Source: Clostridium sp. HBUAS56010 (lineage in GTDB: Bacteria > Bacillota > Clostridia > Lachnospirales > Lachnospiraceae). From it: DNA of 64,000 bases. The stretch's first letter is position 1. Every line of letters starts with the position of its first letter. Below are positions 7,329-15,572 of this stretch, piece by piece. The stretch is from the NCBI RefSeq assembly GCF_007115105.1, contig NZ_SULJ01000011.1, forward strand, positions 62,001 to 126,000. The letters run 5' to 3'. The notes under the pieces are model-generated. The model was not told the DNA's origin. It did no database searches and saw nothing but the letters and a program-made list of their open reading frames with translations. The translations under genes and the position numbers were made by a program.

Positions 7329-8659
7329 GGTTTCCTCCTTGCATTCTGCCTGCTTGCCGCCACTTGTCTGCGCATCTCTTTAAATGCCTGGGTAAGAGGG
7401 ATTTCAGCCGGACAGATATAGCCGCAGCAACCACATTCACAGCATTCCATGCCGTTTAATTTTACAAACTGTTCCAGATCAAAACGCTTTGCAGTCTCCA
7501 TTAGCATCACAGGAACAATATTTCCAGGACACACATTTACACATCTTCCGCACCGGATGCAGGCGTCAGATACCTGCTTTACTGCCTCATCCTTTGTCAG
7601 GCAGGTCAGGGAAGAAGAAACTTTTGTTACTGGAATATTTATATCAAACAGGGAATGCCCCATCATAGGTCCACCGGAGACCATCTTTTGGGGTTCGATG
7701 CGAAAACCACCGCAGGCTTCTATAAGTTCCCTATAACTGGTTCCAGTCCTTACATGGAAATTTCCAGGATTTTTTACCGCGTCCCCTGTCACCGTAATGA
7801 TACGGCGGATTAATGGAATTCCCTTTGCAACTGCATTATAAATAGAAATCACCGTATCCACATTATCTACGATACAGCCTGCATCTGCAGGAAGCATGGA
7901 GGAATTAATCTTTCTTCCTGTAACTGCGTAAATCAGGGTCCGCTCACCGCCCTGTGGATATTTTGTCTGTAAGGGACAGACCGTGATTCTTGGTTCATCC
8001 TTTACAAGCGCTGTCAGCCGCTTAACAGCTTCCGGCTTATTGCTTTCAATGGCGATGACTCCTCTCGCCCGTTCAAACAGATGAAGAATGATATTGAGTC
8101 CTTTGATGATGCTTTCCGGTTCTTCCAGCATAAGACGGTAATCGGAAGTCAAATACGGCTCGCACTCCGCACCGTTTACAATGACCGTATTAATTTTAGA
8201 TTCATCCTTGGGCGCCAGCTTTACATGGCTGGGAAAGCCGGCGCCTCCAAGACCTACGATTCCTGCTTCCTTTATCATGGTCCTGATTTCTTCCTTTGAC
8301 AGGGTTTTATAATCACGTCCTTTGCCATAGCCGTCTGCCACATGATACATACCATCATTTTCAACGATCACAGAAGGAATTAAGGTTCCATTTGCAACCC
8401 TTCTTGATTCAATCGCTTTCACTTTCCCCGAAACAGAACTAATCACACAGGCAGAAATAAGGCCATCCGCCTCCCCAATCTTCTGACCGACCAGCACCTG
8501 TTCCCCTGCTGTTACCAAAGATTTTGCCGGTGCACCGATATGCTGGGATAAGGGGAAAACCATCTCTCCCTTTGGATGCACCACCATGATTGATTTATCT
8601 TCCGACAGTTCTTTTCCATCATAGGGATGGATACCGCCTTTAAATGTAGCCAAACCCAT
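7325..8659 (-). CDS. rnfC: Rnf complex NADH-binding subunit RnfC
   Basis: 444 aa. An N-terminal RnfC barrel-sandwich domain with FKGGIHPYDGKE comes first, then the NADH/FMN-binding Rossmann-like region with the glycine motif GIVGLGGAGFPSHVK (~residues 133-147). SLBB-like sequence follows, then two C-terminal [4Fe-4S] motifs, CIRCGRCVNVCP and CCECGCCGYICP. RnfC exchanges electrons with NAD+. First gene of rnfCDGEAB. The ATG at 8657-8659 follows AAGGAGG at a good distance. A 7-bp leader hairpin sits 46-87 bases upstream. Confidence 0.96.
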   Translation of the reverse strand: MGLATFKGGIHPYDGKELSEDKSIMVVHPKGEMVFPLSQHIGAPAKSLVTAGEQVLVGQKIGEADGLISACVISSVSGKVKAIESRRVANGTLIPSVIVENDGMYHVADGYGKGRDYKTLSKEEIRTMIKEAGIVGLGGAGFPSHVKLAPKDESKINTVIVNGAECEPYLTSDYRLMLEEPESIIKGLNIILHLFERARGVIAIESNKPEAVKRLTALVKDEPRITVCPLQTKYPQGGERTLIYAVTGRKINSSMLPADAGCIVDNVDTVISIYNAVAKGIPLIRRIITVTGDAVKNPGNFHVRTGTSYRELIEACGGFRIEPQKMVSGGPMMGHSLFDINIPVTKVSSSLTCLTKDEAVKQVSDACIRCGRCVNVCPGNIVPVMLMETAKRFDLEQFVKLNGMECCECGCCGYICPAEIPLTQAFKEMRRQVAASRQNARRKP

Positions 8660-8704
8660 TTTATTGACCTCCTTATCTGTAACCCCTTACTTCTTTTGCA
8701 ATGC

Positions 8705-8746
8705 CCAGACCTTCCTCCCGCAACAGATCGAATCAATTGGGTCTGG
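8705..8746 (-). promoter_or_regulatory. Leader stem-loop upstream of rnfC
   Basis: CCAGACC (8740-8746 on the minus strand) pairs perfectly with GGTCTGG (8705-8711) around a 28-base loop that contains GGGAGGAA, an SD-like sequence. It lies inside the presumed 5' leader of the rnf operon, upstream of the real rnfC RBS. No T-run follows, so it is not a terminator. A regulatory role is possible but unproven. Confidence 0.35.
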
Positions 8747-8771
8747 AAAATATCCTGAAATATTATATAAC

Positions 8772-8808
8772 TCTTACAAAAACTGATCAGGAAATGTCCT
8801 GACCAGTT
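8772..8808 (-). terminator. Terminator of the TRAP/M29/RidA operon
   Basis: Minus-strand AACTGGTCAGGA-CATT-TCCTGATCAGTT followed by TTTTGT: a 12-bp stem with one G-U pair, tetraloop and T-run, 40 bases past the dctM stop. Confidence 0.88.
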
Positions 8809-8847
8809 CTAGTTTTACTTCCATAATTGTTAGGCCCAGCAAAAATC

Positions 8848-10152
8848 TCACTTATAACCAGCCAGACCAGGTATGAAGGTTGACAGCCCCGGAACAAACG
8901 TCACCAACATCAGTATGACGAAAATAGCCGCATAAAATCTTAACAAGATAGGCATCACATGTTCCAGCTTTCTTCCGGCTATCTTTATTCCCACAAACAG
9001 TATGTTTCCTACCGGAGGAGTGATACATCCGATGGAAAGGTTAAAGACAATCATTATTCCGAAATGAAGCGGTGACATACCTAACTGCTGGCAGATAGGT
9101 AATAAAATAGGTGTAAAAACTAAGATTGCAGGGGTAAGATCCATAAAGGTCCCTACGAAAAGCAGCAGTAAATTAATGGCAATTAATATAATAATCCGAT
9201 TATCTGATACAGACAGCACAACGCTTGCAATCGCATCCGGAATGCCTGTAAACGACATTACCCATGCCATAATATTAGAGGAGCCTACCAGAAACATGAT
9301 GATACCTGACATTTTAGCACTGTTGACCAAAATGGTGTAAATATCTTTTATGTTAATCGTTTTGTAAAAGAATACCGATAAAATCAGACTGTAAAGAACC
9401 GCCACCGCAGATGCTTCTGTTGCAGTAAATATTCCGGCACAGATTCCGCCGATTACAATAATAATTAACAAAAGACTTGGAATGGCTTCCAGGGTATAAT
9501 TGAGAAATTTTTTTAAAGTAATCTCTTTTTTGCTTACAAGATTCTGTTTCTTTGCATATGCATATGTAATTACCATACAGCTAAGCCCCCACAAAATGCC
9601 GGGAATATATCCCCCGAGGAACAATGCTGCAATGGAAGTTCCCCCACTGGCAAGGCCATATGTGATCAGACCCGTACTAGGCGGAATCAGTAACCCGGTA
9701 GGTGCAGTTGCCACATTCACAGCAGCCGAAAAATCTTCATTATATCCTTCTTCTTTCTCTATCGGACCAATGATAGAGCCCATGGCAGACGCTGCTGCTG
9801 TTCCTGAACCGGAAATGGCACCAAACAGCATATTTGCCACAATATTGGTGTGTGCCAGCGAACCGGGAATTTTCCCGGTCAAAGCCGTTGCAAAATTAAT
9901 CAGACGTATGGCAATTCCACCCTTATTCATAATATTTCCTGCAAGTATGAAAAACGGAATTGCCAGTAAGGTAAAAATATTGATTCCCTGAAACATTTTT
10001 AATGCGGCAGCCGGAGCTGCTCCGCTAAAGCCCAAGGACTGGACGATAACGGTCAAAGACGCAACGCATAACGATATACCAATCGGTACTCCTGCTAACA
10101 ACAGGATCACAAGAATTGAAAAGATTAAAATACTTGCTGCGGCTGTTCCCAT
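8848..10152 (-). CDS. dctM: TRAP transporter large permease DctM
   Basis: 434 aa from the ATG at 10150-10152 (MGTAAASILIFSILVILLLA). An upstream in-frame ATG at 10200 would overlap dctQ by 44 bases and lacks an RBS. About eleven to twelve membrane segments, with the DctM signatures AIPFFILAGNIMNKGGIA, FGAISGSGTAAASAMG and an LLIPPSTGLITYG loop. DctM is the Na+-coupled translocating subunit of TRAP importers, which take up carboxylates with a DctP binding protein. It is four bases after dctQ. The specificity lies in DctP and is not known. Confidence 0.95.
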   Translation of the reverse strand: MGTAAASILIFSILVILLLAGVPIGISLCVASLTVIVQSLGFSGAAPAAALKMFQGINIFTLLAIPFFILAGNIMNKGGIAIRLINFATALTGKIPGSLAHTNIVANMLFGAISGSGTAAASAMGSIIGPIEKEEGYNEDFSAAVNVATAPTGLLIPPSTGLITYGLASGGTSIAALFLGGYIPGILWGLSCMVITYAYAKKQNLVSKKEITLKKFLNYTLEAIPSLLLIIIVIGGICAGIFTATEASAVAVLYSLILSVFFYKTINIKDIYTILVNSAKMSGIIMFLVGSSNIMAWVMSFTGIPDAIASVVLSVSDNRIIILIAINLLLLFVGTFMDLTPAILVFTPILLPICQQLGMSPLHFGIMIVFNLSIGCITPPVGNILFVGIKIAGRKLEHVMPILLRFYAAIFVILMLVTFVPGLSTFIPGLAGYK

Positions 10153-10156
10153 GGCC

Positions 10157-10651
10157 TTATCTATCCTCCTTTGCTCTGTAAGCTGCAATAAGCTCTGCAA
10201 TATTAATTAAGTTGAACAAAATAATCAGTATGCCGCTGAAAGGCAATATGAGATAAACCACATCCATGGTGATCCCCAACGTTGGTGATACCTGGATTGC
10301 CCCAACTCCTAAAAAACTCATTCCTCCTACAAGCAAGACCACGAATGCGGTAGCCATTACCAGAAGTTCAGACAGTATCGACAGCAATACCTTTATAATT
10401 GGTGAAAACTTATCCAGAAAGAACGTAAGATTCATGTGCTCACGTTCCCCAAATACCAGGGCTGTTGCAAGTAAAGAAATCCATACAAAAGAATAACTAA
10501 GGATATCTTCTGACATGGTAGATGGATTTTTCATGACATAACGCATAAATACCTGATAGATTGCCAAAAACGACATAAAGGCAAATAGTAACGCTACCGT
10601 ACCGCTTAAAATTTTATTTAACCATGCTTTTAGTATTAAAATTGTGCGCAT
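10157..10651 (-). CDS. dctQ: TRAP transporter small permease DctQ
   Basis: 164 aa, four membrane helices (about 13-33, 50-68, 87-109, 130-152). It has the DctQ-family arrangement with FMSFLAIYQVFMRYVMKNPS after helix 1 and an EREHMNLTFFLDK loop. It forms the membrane complex with DctM. It starts three bases after the dctP stop with an in-coding RBS, so the three genes are co-transcribed. Confidence 0.93.
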   Translation of the reverse strand: MRTILILKAWLNKILSGTVALLFAFMSFLAIYQVFMRYVMKNPSTMSEDILSYSFVWISLLATALVFGEREHMNLTFFLDKFSPIIKVLLSILSELLVMATAFVVLLVGGMSFLGVGAIQVSPTLGITMDVVYLILPFSGILIILFNLINIAELIAAYRAKEDR

Positions 10652-10654
10652 ACC

Positions 10655-11665
10655 CTATTTTCCCTCCTGTATTTCCTGCAGTCTGTCATAAAGTGGCTGT
10701 AGTACCGGAGTTGCAGCAAGCAATTCCTCCCGCACCGTTTTTTGTACATTTTCGAACGGAGTCTTATCCACTTCAATAAATTCAACTCCTATTTTTTCTG
10801 CCTCTGCAATACAGTCAGTAATCTGCTTATCCCATTCTTCGCATTCGACGTTTGTAGCAACTTGAAAAGATTCATATAAAACCTTTTTTTCTTTTTCTGA
10901 CAGGGAATCGAGAAATCCCGTATTACCCACCAGCATATCTGTAAAAATCTGATGTTCCGTACGGCTGTAATATTTGGCAACTTCCCCATGTTTCATGCTG
11001 ATCAGCGCCATCTCCGGATTCATTGCCGCATCAATTACGTGGTTTTGCATTGCTGTGTATACTTCTCCATATACCATAACAACTGCTGCCGCACCAAATT
11101 TCTGAACAAATTTCACATTGGCCTCACTGGATTGAATTCTTACTTTAAGCCCTTTAATATCCTCCGGTGTATGAATTGGTTTTGAAGCGTATATGTTGTT
11201 GACTCCATTGGCAAACCACGCAACTCCCCGGATTCCTTTATCAGCAGTGCAGTTATAAATCAGATTTTTAAATACCTCATCGTTCATACATTTCCGGAAA
11301 CTTTCCTCATCACGAAACAAATAAGGCAGCCCAAAGATTTTATAGCTGTCATCAAAGGATTCTAAATTACTTCCACTTGTAGCAACCAGGTCTAACGTCC
11401 CCATCTGAAGAAGTTCCAGCGCTTCACTGTTTCCTCCCATAATTCCGTTATAATAAATCTTCACCTCAACAGAATCACCCATCTGCTCCACTATGTAATC
11501 CTTCATAGCCCGTAAGCCAAAGCTGATTGGATGACCCTCCGGCTGGACCGTTGCAACACTTATAATACGTTTTTGGCTTTCTGCCTGGCCAGACACAGTT
11601 TTTGAACAGCCATTAAGGAAAATAATCATAAACAACCCCAATACCATTACCCATGTTTTTTTCAT
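10655..11665 (-). CDS. dctP: TRAP transporter substrate-binding lipoprotein DctP
   Basis: 336 aa from the ATG at 11663-11665, chosen because AGAGGGG lies nine bases upstream; an earlier ATG at 11701 adds 12 residues before the signal peptide. The N-terminus KKTWVMVLGLFMIIFLNGCSK is a lipoprotein signal with the lipid Cys at residue ~20. The DctP family core includes EGHPISFGLRAMKDYI, GLPYLFRDEE and LKVRIQSSE, whose Arg normally makes the salt bridge to a carboxylate ligand. The ligand is therefore probably an organic acid, but which one cannot be read here. The adjacent M29-type and RidA genes suggest an amino- or amide-containing acid (inference). Confidence 0.94.
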   Translation of the reverse strand: MKKTWVMVLGLFMIIFLNGCSKTVSGQAESQKRIISVATVQPEGHPISFGLRAMKDYIVEQMGDSVEVKIYYNGIMGGNSEALELLQMGTLDLVATSGSNLESFDDSYKIFGLPYLFRDEESFRKCMNDEVFKNLIYNCTADKGIRGVAWFANGVNNIYASKPIHTPEDIKGLKVRIQSSEANVKFVQKFGAAAVVMVYGEVYTAMQNHVIDAAMNPEMALISMKHGEVAKYYSRTEHQIFTDMLVGNTGFLDSLSEKEKKVLYESFQVATNVECEEWDKQITDCIAEAEKIGVEFIEVDKTPFENVQKTVREELLAATPVLQPLYDRLQEIQEGK

Positions 11666-11770
11666 GTTAATACCCCTCTGAAAGCTTAATAAACTCCGCA
11701 TAAAAGCTTTACACCTGTAACTTTAATCAAAGCCTGAGCGAACTGCCCAGGCTCAAATAAGATTGGTTTC

Positions 11771-12745
11771 CTATACCAGAAGTTCTCCGTCCTTCATGAT
11801 TACAAGTCCATCAATGTCACAAGTGATCTTTTTCATTACAAGATCCATATGTAATGGGGAATCGGTATGGCCCCCAAACATTAAATTCTTTCCGATTCCA
11901 ATGTGAAGATTTCCAAAGGAGCCTTCATCTGGTGCCATATGACCGCAAAGAACATTTTTTTCATTAAGCCCAAGCCCAAGTTCCCCCACATTATATACGG
12001 AAGAATCATGATAATCCTCTAATATTTTACGCAGAACATCTGCTTCTCTTCCTCCGCGAATGGCTACGATCATTCCATCTTTTACATCCAGATAAATGGG
12101 TTCTTCAATCAGATTCAGCTGAGGGTGAGGAATACTTCCATCAATGACTATAACTCCATTGGCGCTTCCTTCCACCGGTCCTAAAGCAACCTCAGCATTG
12201 GGCGGAAATGAAGCAGAACCCGGATGGATTGATGTTCCGTAATCAATCACCACATTGCGTCCCTTTACGCTGCAGACTAAATTGGTTCCTCCTTCTGAAG
12301 TGAGGGTAAAGGTCTCTCCATGGAATTTTTCAGCTACCCGGTTGATTACTCTTGCTACTTCATCAAAATCAGCCGTCAAGCCTCCTGTTTCAAACATATC
12401 AAGTGTGTAATCCTGCACTCCGACCCAACGGAGTCTGCCTGCCTTACACGCCTCGATGCGTGCCTTGCTGTGCATCAATGACATGGTGGTGCAGCCAAAT
12501 GCAACGTCTACATTTTTCATCGCTATTGCAATTGCCTCTGTCGGTTCCGCGCCATGTCCGGCAGTGGGAGGCATTACTACCATTGTTGTTTCAAAGTAGT
12601 CTTTTGCATATTTGTAAACCATTTCTCCGATCTCTCTCTTATTATCATCGGTTATAACAAGAACCTTTTCGCCTTCTTTTAAATGGGTAACGGTGGTTAA
12701 TAATTGCTTTACTCCCAATGGCATTTCTTTTGACATTTCTTTCAT
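11771..12745 (-). CDS. M29-family aminopeptidase-like metalloprotein
   Basis: 324 aa. The fold signatures are those of the M29 (AmpS/PepS) superfamily: GELGLGLN near residue 260, GHMAPDEGSFGNLHIGIG and a C-terminal HTDSPLHMD, supplying the Glu/His/Asp metal ligands. It is shorter than typical M29 aminopeptidases (~400 aa). Compact relatives include NicX-type 2,5-dihydroxypyridine dioxygenase as well as hydrolases. An oxygen-using dioxygenase is unlikely in an Rnf-bearing anaerobe, so I favour a hydrolase acting on the compound imported by the neighbouring TRAP system, perhaps a peptide or amide acid. The gene lies between the RidA gene and dctP on one strand. The exact reaction is not known. 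Confidence 0.72.
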   Translation of the reverse strand: MKEMSKEMPLGVKQLLTTVTHLKEGEKVLVITDDNKREIGEMVYKYAKDYFETTMVVMPPTAGHGAEPTEAIAIAMKNVDVAFGCTTMSLMHSKARIEACKAGRLRWVGVQDYTLDMFETGGLTADFDEVARVINRVAEKFHGETFTLTSEGGTNLVCSVKGRNVVIDYGTSIHPGSASFPPNAEVALGPVEGSANGVIVIDGSIPHPQLNLIEEPIYLDVKDGMIVAIRGGREADVLRKILEDYHDSSVYNVGELGLGLNEKNVLCGHMAPDEGSFGNLHIGIGKNLMFGGHTDSPLHMDLVMKKITCDIDGLVIMKDGELLV

Positions 12746-12779
12746 GAAGATTCTCCTTTTTTTATATATTTCTGATTTT

Positions 12780-13241
12780 TTATTTTACTTCTACAATAAG
12801 TTCCACTTCTACCGATGTTCCTCCAGGAAGTGAAGCTGCCCCAACTGCTACACGGCTATGTTTTCCAGCCTCCTCAAACACCTGATTTACAAGGTCTGAA
12901 ACGGAATTTATAACAAGGGGCTGATCCTTAAATTCAGGGGTACTTGCCACATACCCTTTGATATTTACAATCCTGACAATTTCATCTAAATCACCGGTTA
13001 AATCCTTAACTGCCTTCAGACAATTTATAAATGCTGCTTTGGCTGCTTCCTGTGCCTGTTCCAGGCTGACCTCTCCTCCTACAATTCCTTTATGAATCAG
13101 CTCTCCATTCACTCTTGCCGCATGTCCTGAGACAAAAACCAATTGCCCTGTACGAACAGCACTTTCAAAGGGGCGTGCATGGAGTGCCTTTTTCCCTGCA
13201 AGCGTAAATCCGGCGTTTTTCAACTTTTCCTCGTAATTCAT
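12780..13241 (-). CDS. RidA-family (YjgF/YER057c/UK114) protein
   Basis: 153 aa, slightly longer than canonical RidA (~128). It belongs to the YjgF-like subgroup starting with KLKNAGFTL and has GQLVFVSGHAARVNGEL and the active-site region HSRVAVGAASLPGGTSVEVE, including the Arg that binds the imine/carboxylate in true RidA deaminases. RidA proteins hydrolyse reactive enamine/imine intermediates. First gene of the putative operon ridA-M29-dctPQM, divergent from the LysR regulator. The start ATG at 13239-13241 follows AAAGGAG. Its clustering with the M29-type protein suggests the pathway makes an enamine or imine. Confidence 0.88.
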   Translation of the reverse strand: MNYEEKLKNAGFTLAGKKALHARPFESAVRTGQLVFVSGHAARVNGELIHKGIVGGEVSLEQAQEAAKAAFINCLKAVKDLTGDLDEIVRIVNIKGYVASTPEFKDQPLVINSVSDLVNQVFEEAGKHSRVAVGAASLPGGTSVEVELIVEVK

Positions 13242-13323
13242 TCTGATGGTCTCCTTTCTTATCTATCCTTAGAGTACCATACATCATTTTCAAAAACTAA
13301 TGTGAAATTTGCCCTATATTTAT

Positions 13324-13342
13324 TGATATTGTCTATAGATCA
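13324..13342. promoter_or_regulatory. Candidate LysR-type regulator box
   Basis: TGAT-N11-ATCA, an inverted repeat containing the T-N11-A core of LysR sites, in the divergent gap between the ridA operon and the lysR gene. Confidence 0.45.
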
Positions 13343-13444
13343 GAGTTGAGATTCAATAATATATTAAAAATACTTCTATTTTAATTTTATTTTTCTTGTA
13401 TTTTTTGATATAATAGTCAAAACAGCAATGTCAGGAGGGAAGAC

Positions 13445-14335
13445 TTGAATTTTAATAATCTTTATTACTTTTCTGTATTAGCCAGTTTTCAGCATTATAC
13501 AAAGGCTGCGGAATATCTCTGCATAACCCAGCCAAGTCTCAGTCATGCAATTGCTTCACTGGAAAAAGAATATGGGGTTAAGCTTTTTGAAAAAGACGGA
13601 CGCAATGTAAAGCTAAGTAAGTACGGAAAAATGTTATACTCCTATATATCAAAAGGGTTTAAAGAAATTGAAAACGGCGACCGGCTGTTAAAGCAATTTG
13701 CATATAATGATGCCGGCTATATTGATCTGAGTTTTTTATTTGTTTTAGGTTATCAGTTCGTTCCCCAATTAATTAAAAGTTTTAATCACCATTCCGAATA
13801 CAAAAATATTGCGATTAATTTGAAACAATACAATACACAGGATAGTATTAACGAACTGAAAAGCGGAAACATTGATATCAGTCTCTGCGCTTATATTTCT
13901 AATGAACCTAAAATTACATTTTTACCTGTTTTAAAGCAGGAACTGATCTGTATCGTATCCGATCAGCATCCCCTGGCTGTTTATGATTCAGTAGAAATGG
14001 AACAATTAATACCTTATCCTTTAATAAAATACTCGGAGGCTGTGGGAGAAATCCAGAATGTAATTGATAAACTATTTGATGGCTGCAGAGATCATCCTCA
14101 GACGCAAAGTTACCTTAATGAGGAAATTACGATTGCCGGACTGATCTCCACTGATATTGATCATTGCATTGCAATTGTACCTGACCTGGAACTGCTTGAT
14201 CGATATAATATAAAAAAAATCAAACTGAATCATCCGGATGCATCTAGAAATATCTATCTTGCAACCGCCAACAATCGCCCCATGCCAAACTGTGTAAAAC
14301 TTTTTTATGATTTTATCAAGGAATTTTGTCAGTGA
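13445..14335 (+). CDS. LysR-family transcriptional regulator
   Basis: 296 aa. It starts at a TTG (13445) preceded by CAGGAGGG. The N-terminal winged helix-turn-helix is NFNNLYYFSVLASFQHYTKAA followed by LCITQPSLSHAIASLEKEYG. A C-terminal LysR substrate-binding domain follows (residues ~90-290). It is divergent from ridA-M29-dctPQM, the classical arrangement for a LysR activator sensing the imported substrate or its product. A TGAT-N11-ATCA box lies between the two. The UUG start may keep regulator levels low. Confidence 0.92.
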   Translation: MNFNNLYYFSVLASFQHYTKAAEYLCITQPSLSHAIASLEKEYGVKLFEKDGRNVKLSKYGKMLYSYISKGFKEIENGDRLLKQFAYNDAGYIDLSFLFVLGYQFVPQLIKSFNHHSEYKNIAINLKQYNTQDSINELKSGNIDISLCAYISNEPKITFLPVLKQELICIVSDQHPLAVYDSVEMEQLIPYPLIKYSEAVGEIQNVIDKLFDGCRDHPQTQSYLNEEITIAGLISTDIDHCIAIVPDLELLDRYNIKKIKLNHPDASRNIYLATANNRPMPNCVKLFYDFIKEFCQ

Positions 14336-14404
14336 GAAAAAGAAATGTCTTATTGAGATCAGAAACATTCAGAGGAAGTCACGATCTTGAAAAAAAATAC
14401 AAAA

Positions 14405-14433
14405 GGACAGATCCGTCAAAGAACGGTCTGTCC
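14405..14433 (-). terminator. Terminator after the AAC(3)-family gene
   Basis: GGACAGA-CCGT paired with ACGG-ATCTGTCC around a short loop (one bulge). On the minus strand it is followed by TTTTGTATTTTTTTT. It also lies ~70 bases past the lysR stop on the plus strand, where no T-run follows. Confidence 0.75.
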
Positions 14434-14451
14434 GGTAAAACTACTATATAA

Positions 14452-14568
14452 ATCAAATACCTGGGATCTGAAAAGCTTGTGTATGAAAAAGCCGGAATTA
14501 AATTCCCATTGTATTACCCACTAGAAGAAGAGAATCTGAATGTGTCTGTTGATGGAGCAAAACTTTGA
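14452..14568 (+). pseudogene. Possible gene remnant (38 codons)
   Basis: An open frame without start or RBS reads IKYLGSEKLVYEKAGIKFPL, then YYPLEEENLNVSVDGAKL and a stop. Codon use and composition look protein-like, as if it is the 3' end of a lost gene. I cannot name the family, and it could be chance. Confidence 0.25.
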
Positions 14569-14577
14569 AATTATAGG

Positions 14578-15369
14578 TTATTGCTCCTTCTTCCACCATT
14601 TTACAGGAATCTCATCCAGTTCCATGAGACAGTTGATCTGATTTGACAAAATTTCTTTTGTAACCTCATACACTTTGTTGGCATCACAAAGGATGCAGGA
14701 CGCATCACCAAATGAAACCTTTTTCGCAGCATTTCTATCGTAAAAAGCCTGCTCCAGTTTTGTGTAAGCTTCTGATATATGATCTGTAAGAGGATTGTAG
14801 TGTCGATGCACATAAGAAGGCTTTCGTGTCCCGTCAGGCATGACAATCTCAAAATGGACCGGGTCCTTGGTGAAGCGCTCAGGTACATTTAACAGCTCCT
14901 CTACGCAATGGATAAAGGTATTTCTCTCATGCCCAACCCCAAGAAGCAGAATCTTTGCATTCAGCTCTCTCAAACGGTCATAACTTCCCCCTGGTTCGCA
15001 TGGAGTAGAACAGGTTTCCTCCCCTTTGACAAACGTTTCACAAGCCTTCCCAAATGCCGCCACACTATGGGTCGGATGAAGAGATCTTACCACTCCCTTT
15101 CTTTTCAAAAACAGGTTGGGCAGAATCCCAACACAAGCCGGTTCCTTTGCCGGATCATAAATGTTATGGTCCGCTGACATTGTTGCCCATGTATGAGTCG
15201 GCAGAATGAGCAGACCGTCTGTGAGATATTCCATAAAAGCATCCAATACCGTTTCAGCGCCTCCTGCTACCTGCCCAATGGATTTCATGGACGAATGGAT
15301 CAGCAACGTATCATCAGGTACAATTCCCATGGTTTTCATATCCTGCCAGAGATTCTGTTTCGTATACAT
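14578..15369 (-). CDS. AAC(3)/YokD-family acetyl-CoA-dependent N-acetyltransferase
   Basis: 263 aa, normal for Antibiotic_NAT proteins. Family motifs are LLIHSSMKSIGQVAGGAETV near the N-terminus, LPTHTW, RSLHPTHSVAAFGK and TPCEPGGSYDRL, covering the catalytic His and acetyl-CoA pocket. AAC(3) enzymes acetylate the 3-amino group of aminoglycosides, but many chromosomal homologues in clostridia and bacilli confer little or no resistance and have other amine substrates. It is monocistronic with its own promoter (15466-15494) and terminator (14405-14433), with no mobile-element context. I read it as an intrinsic gene. Confidence 0.9.
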   Translation of the reverse strand: MYTKQNLWQDMKTMGIVPDDTLLIHSSMKSIGQVAGGAETVLDAFMEYLTDGLLILPTHTWATMSADHNIYDPAKEPACVGILPNLFLKRKGVVRSLHPTHSVAAFGKACETFVKGEETCSTPCEPGGSYDRLRELNAKILLLGVGHERNTFIHCVEELLNVPERFTKDPVHFEIVMPDGTRKPSYVHRHYNPLTDHISEAYTKLEQAFYDRNAAKKVSFGDASCILCDANKVYEVTKEILSNQINCLMELDEIPVKWWKKEQ

Positions 15370-15465
15370 AATAACAACCTTTCTTTTTCATCCTTTATCC
15401 AGGTGTGTATGAAAATGCCGGTTCATGACATGCCCTGGTTTGCAGATTCTTATGATATTCCCCCC

Positions 15466-15494
15466 ATTATAGCCAAATTAGCTCCTTTATGCAA
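15466..15494 (-). promoter_or_regulatory. Promoter of the AAC(3)-family gene
   Basis: Minus-strand TTGCAT (15489-15494), 17-bp spacer, perfect TATAAT (15466-15471), about 100 bases upstream of the start. Confidence 0.7.
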
Positions 15495-15518
15495 TGCCAT
15501 TCCCGTTTTTCCTGAAAG

Positions 15519-15558
15519 AGCCCTGCAAAGGTGAGTAACTTCTTCCTCTGCAGGGCTT
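15519..15558 (-). terminator. Terminator of the uronyl-hydrolase/ABC operon
   Basis: AAAAGCCCTGCAGAGG paired with CCTTTGCAGGGCT on the minus strand, an ~11-bp stem, 15-54 bases past the GH105 stop. A second use as part of the AAC(3) leader is possible because the hairpin is roughly symmetric. Confidence 0.75.
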
Positions 15559-15572
15559 TTATGTTTTGCCTG

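Noticed and set aside
9500-9991. 163-codon plus-strand frame
   Set aside because: Antisense shadow of dctM, whose family motifs are clear on the minus strand.
11771-12745. Annotation as 2,5-dihydroxypyridine dioxygenase (NicX)
   Set aside because: NicX shares the M29 fold and compact length, but an O2-dependent ring-cleaving enzyme does not fit an organism with Rnf and a flavodiiron protein. I kept the broader M29-like call.
14578-15369. Acquired aminoglycoside resistance gene
   Set aside because: Motifs are AAC(3)-family, but there is no mobile element, the composition matches the neighbours, and many chromosomal members give no resistance.
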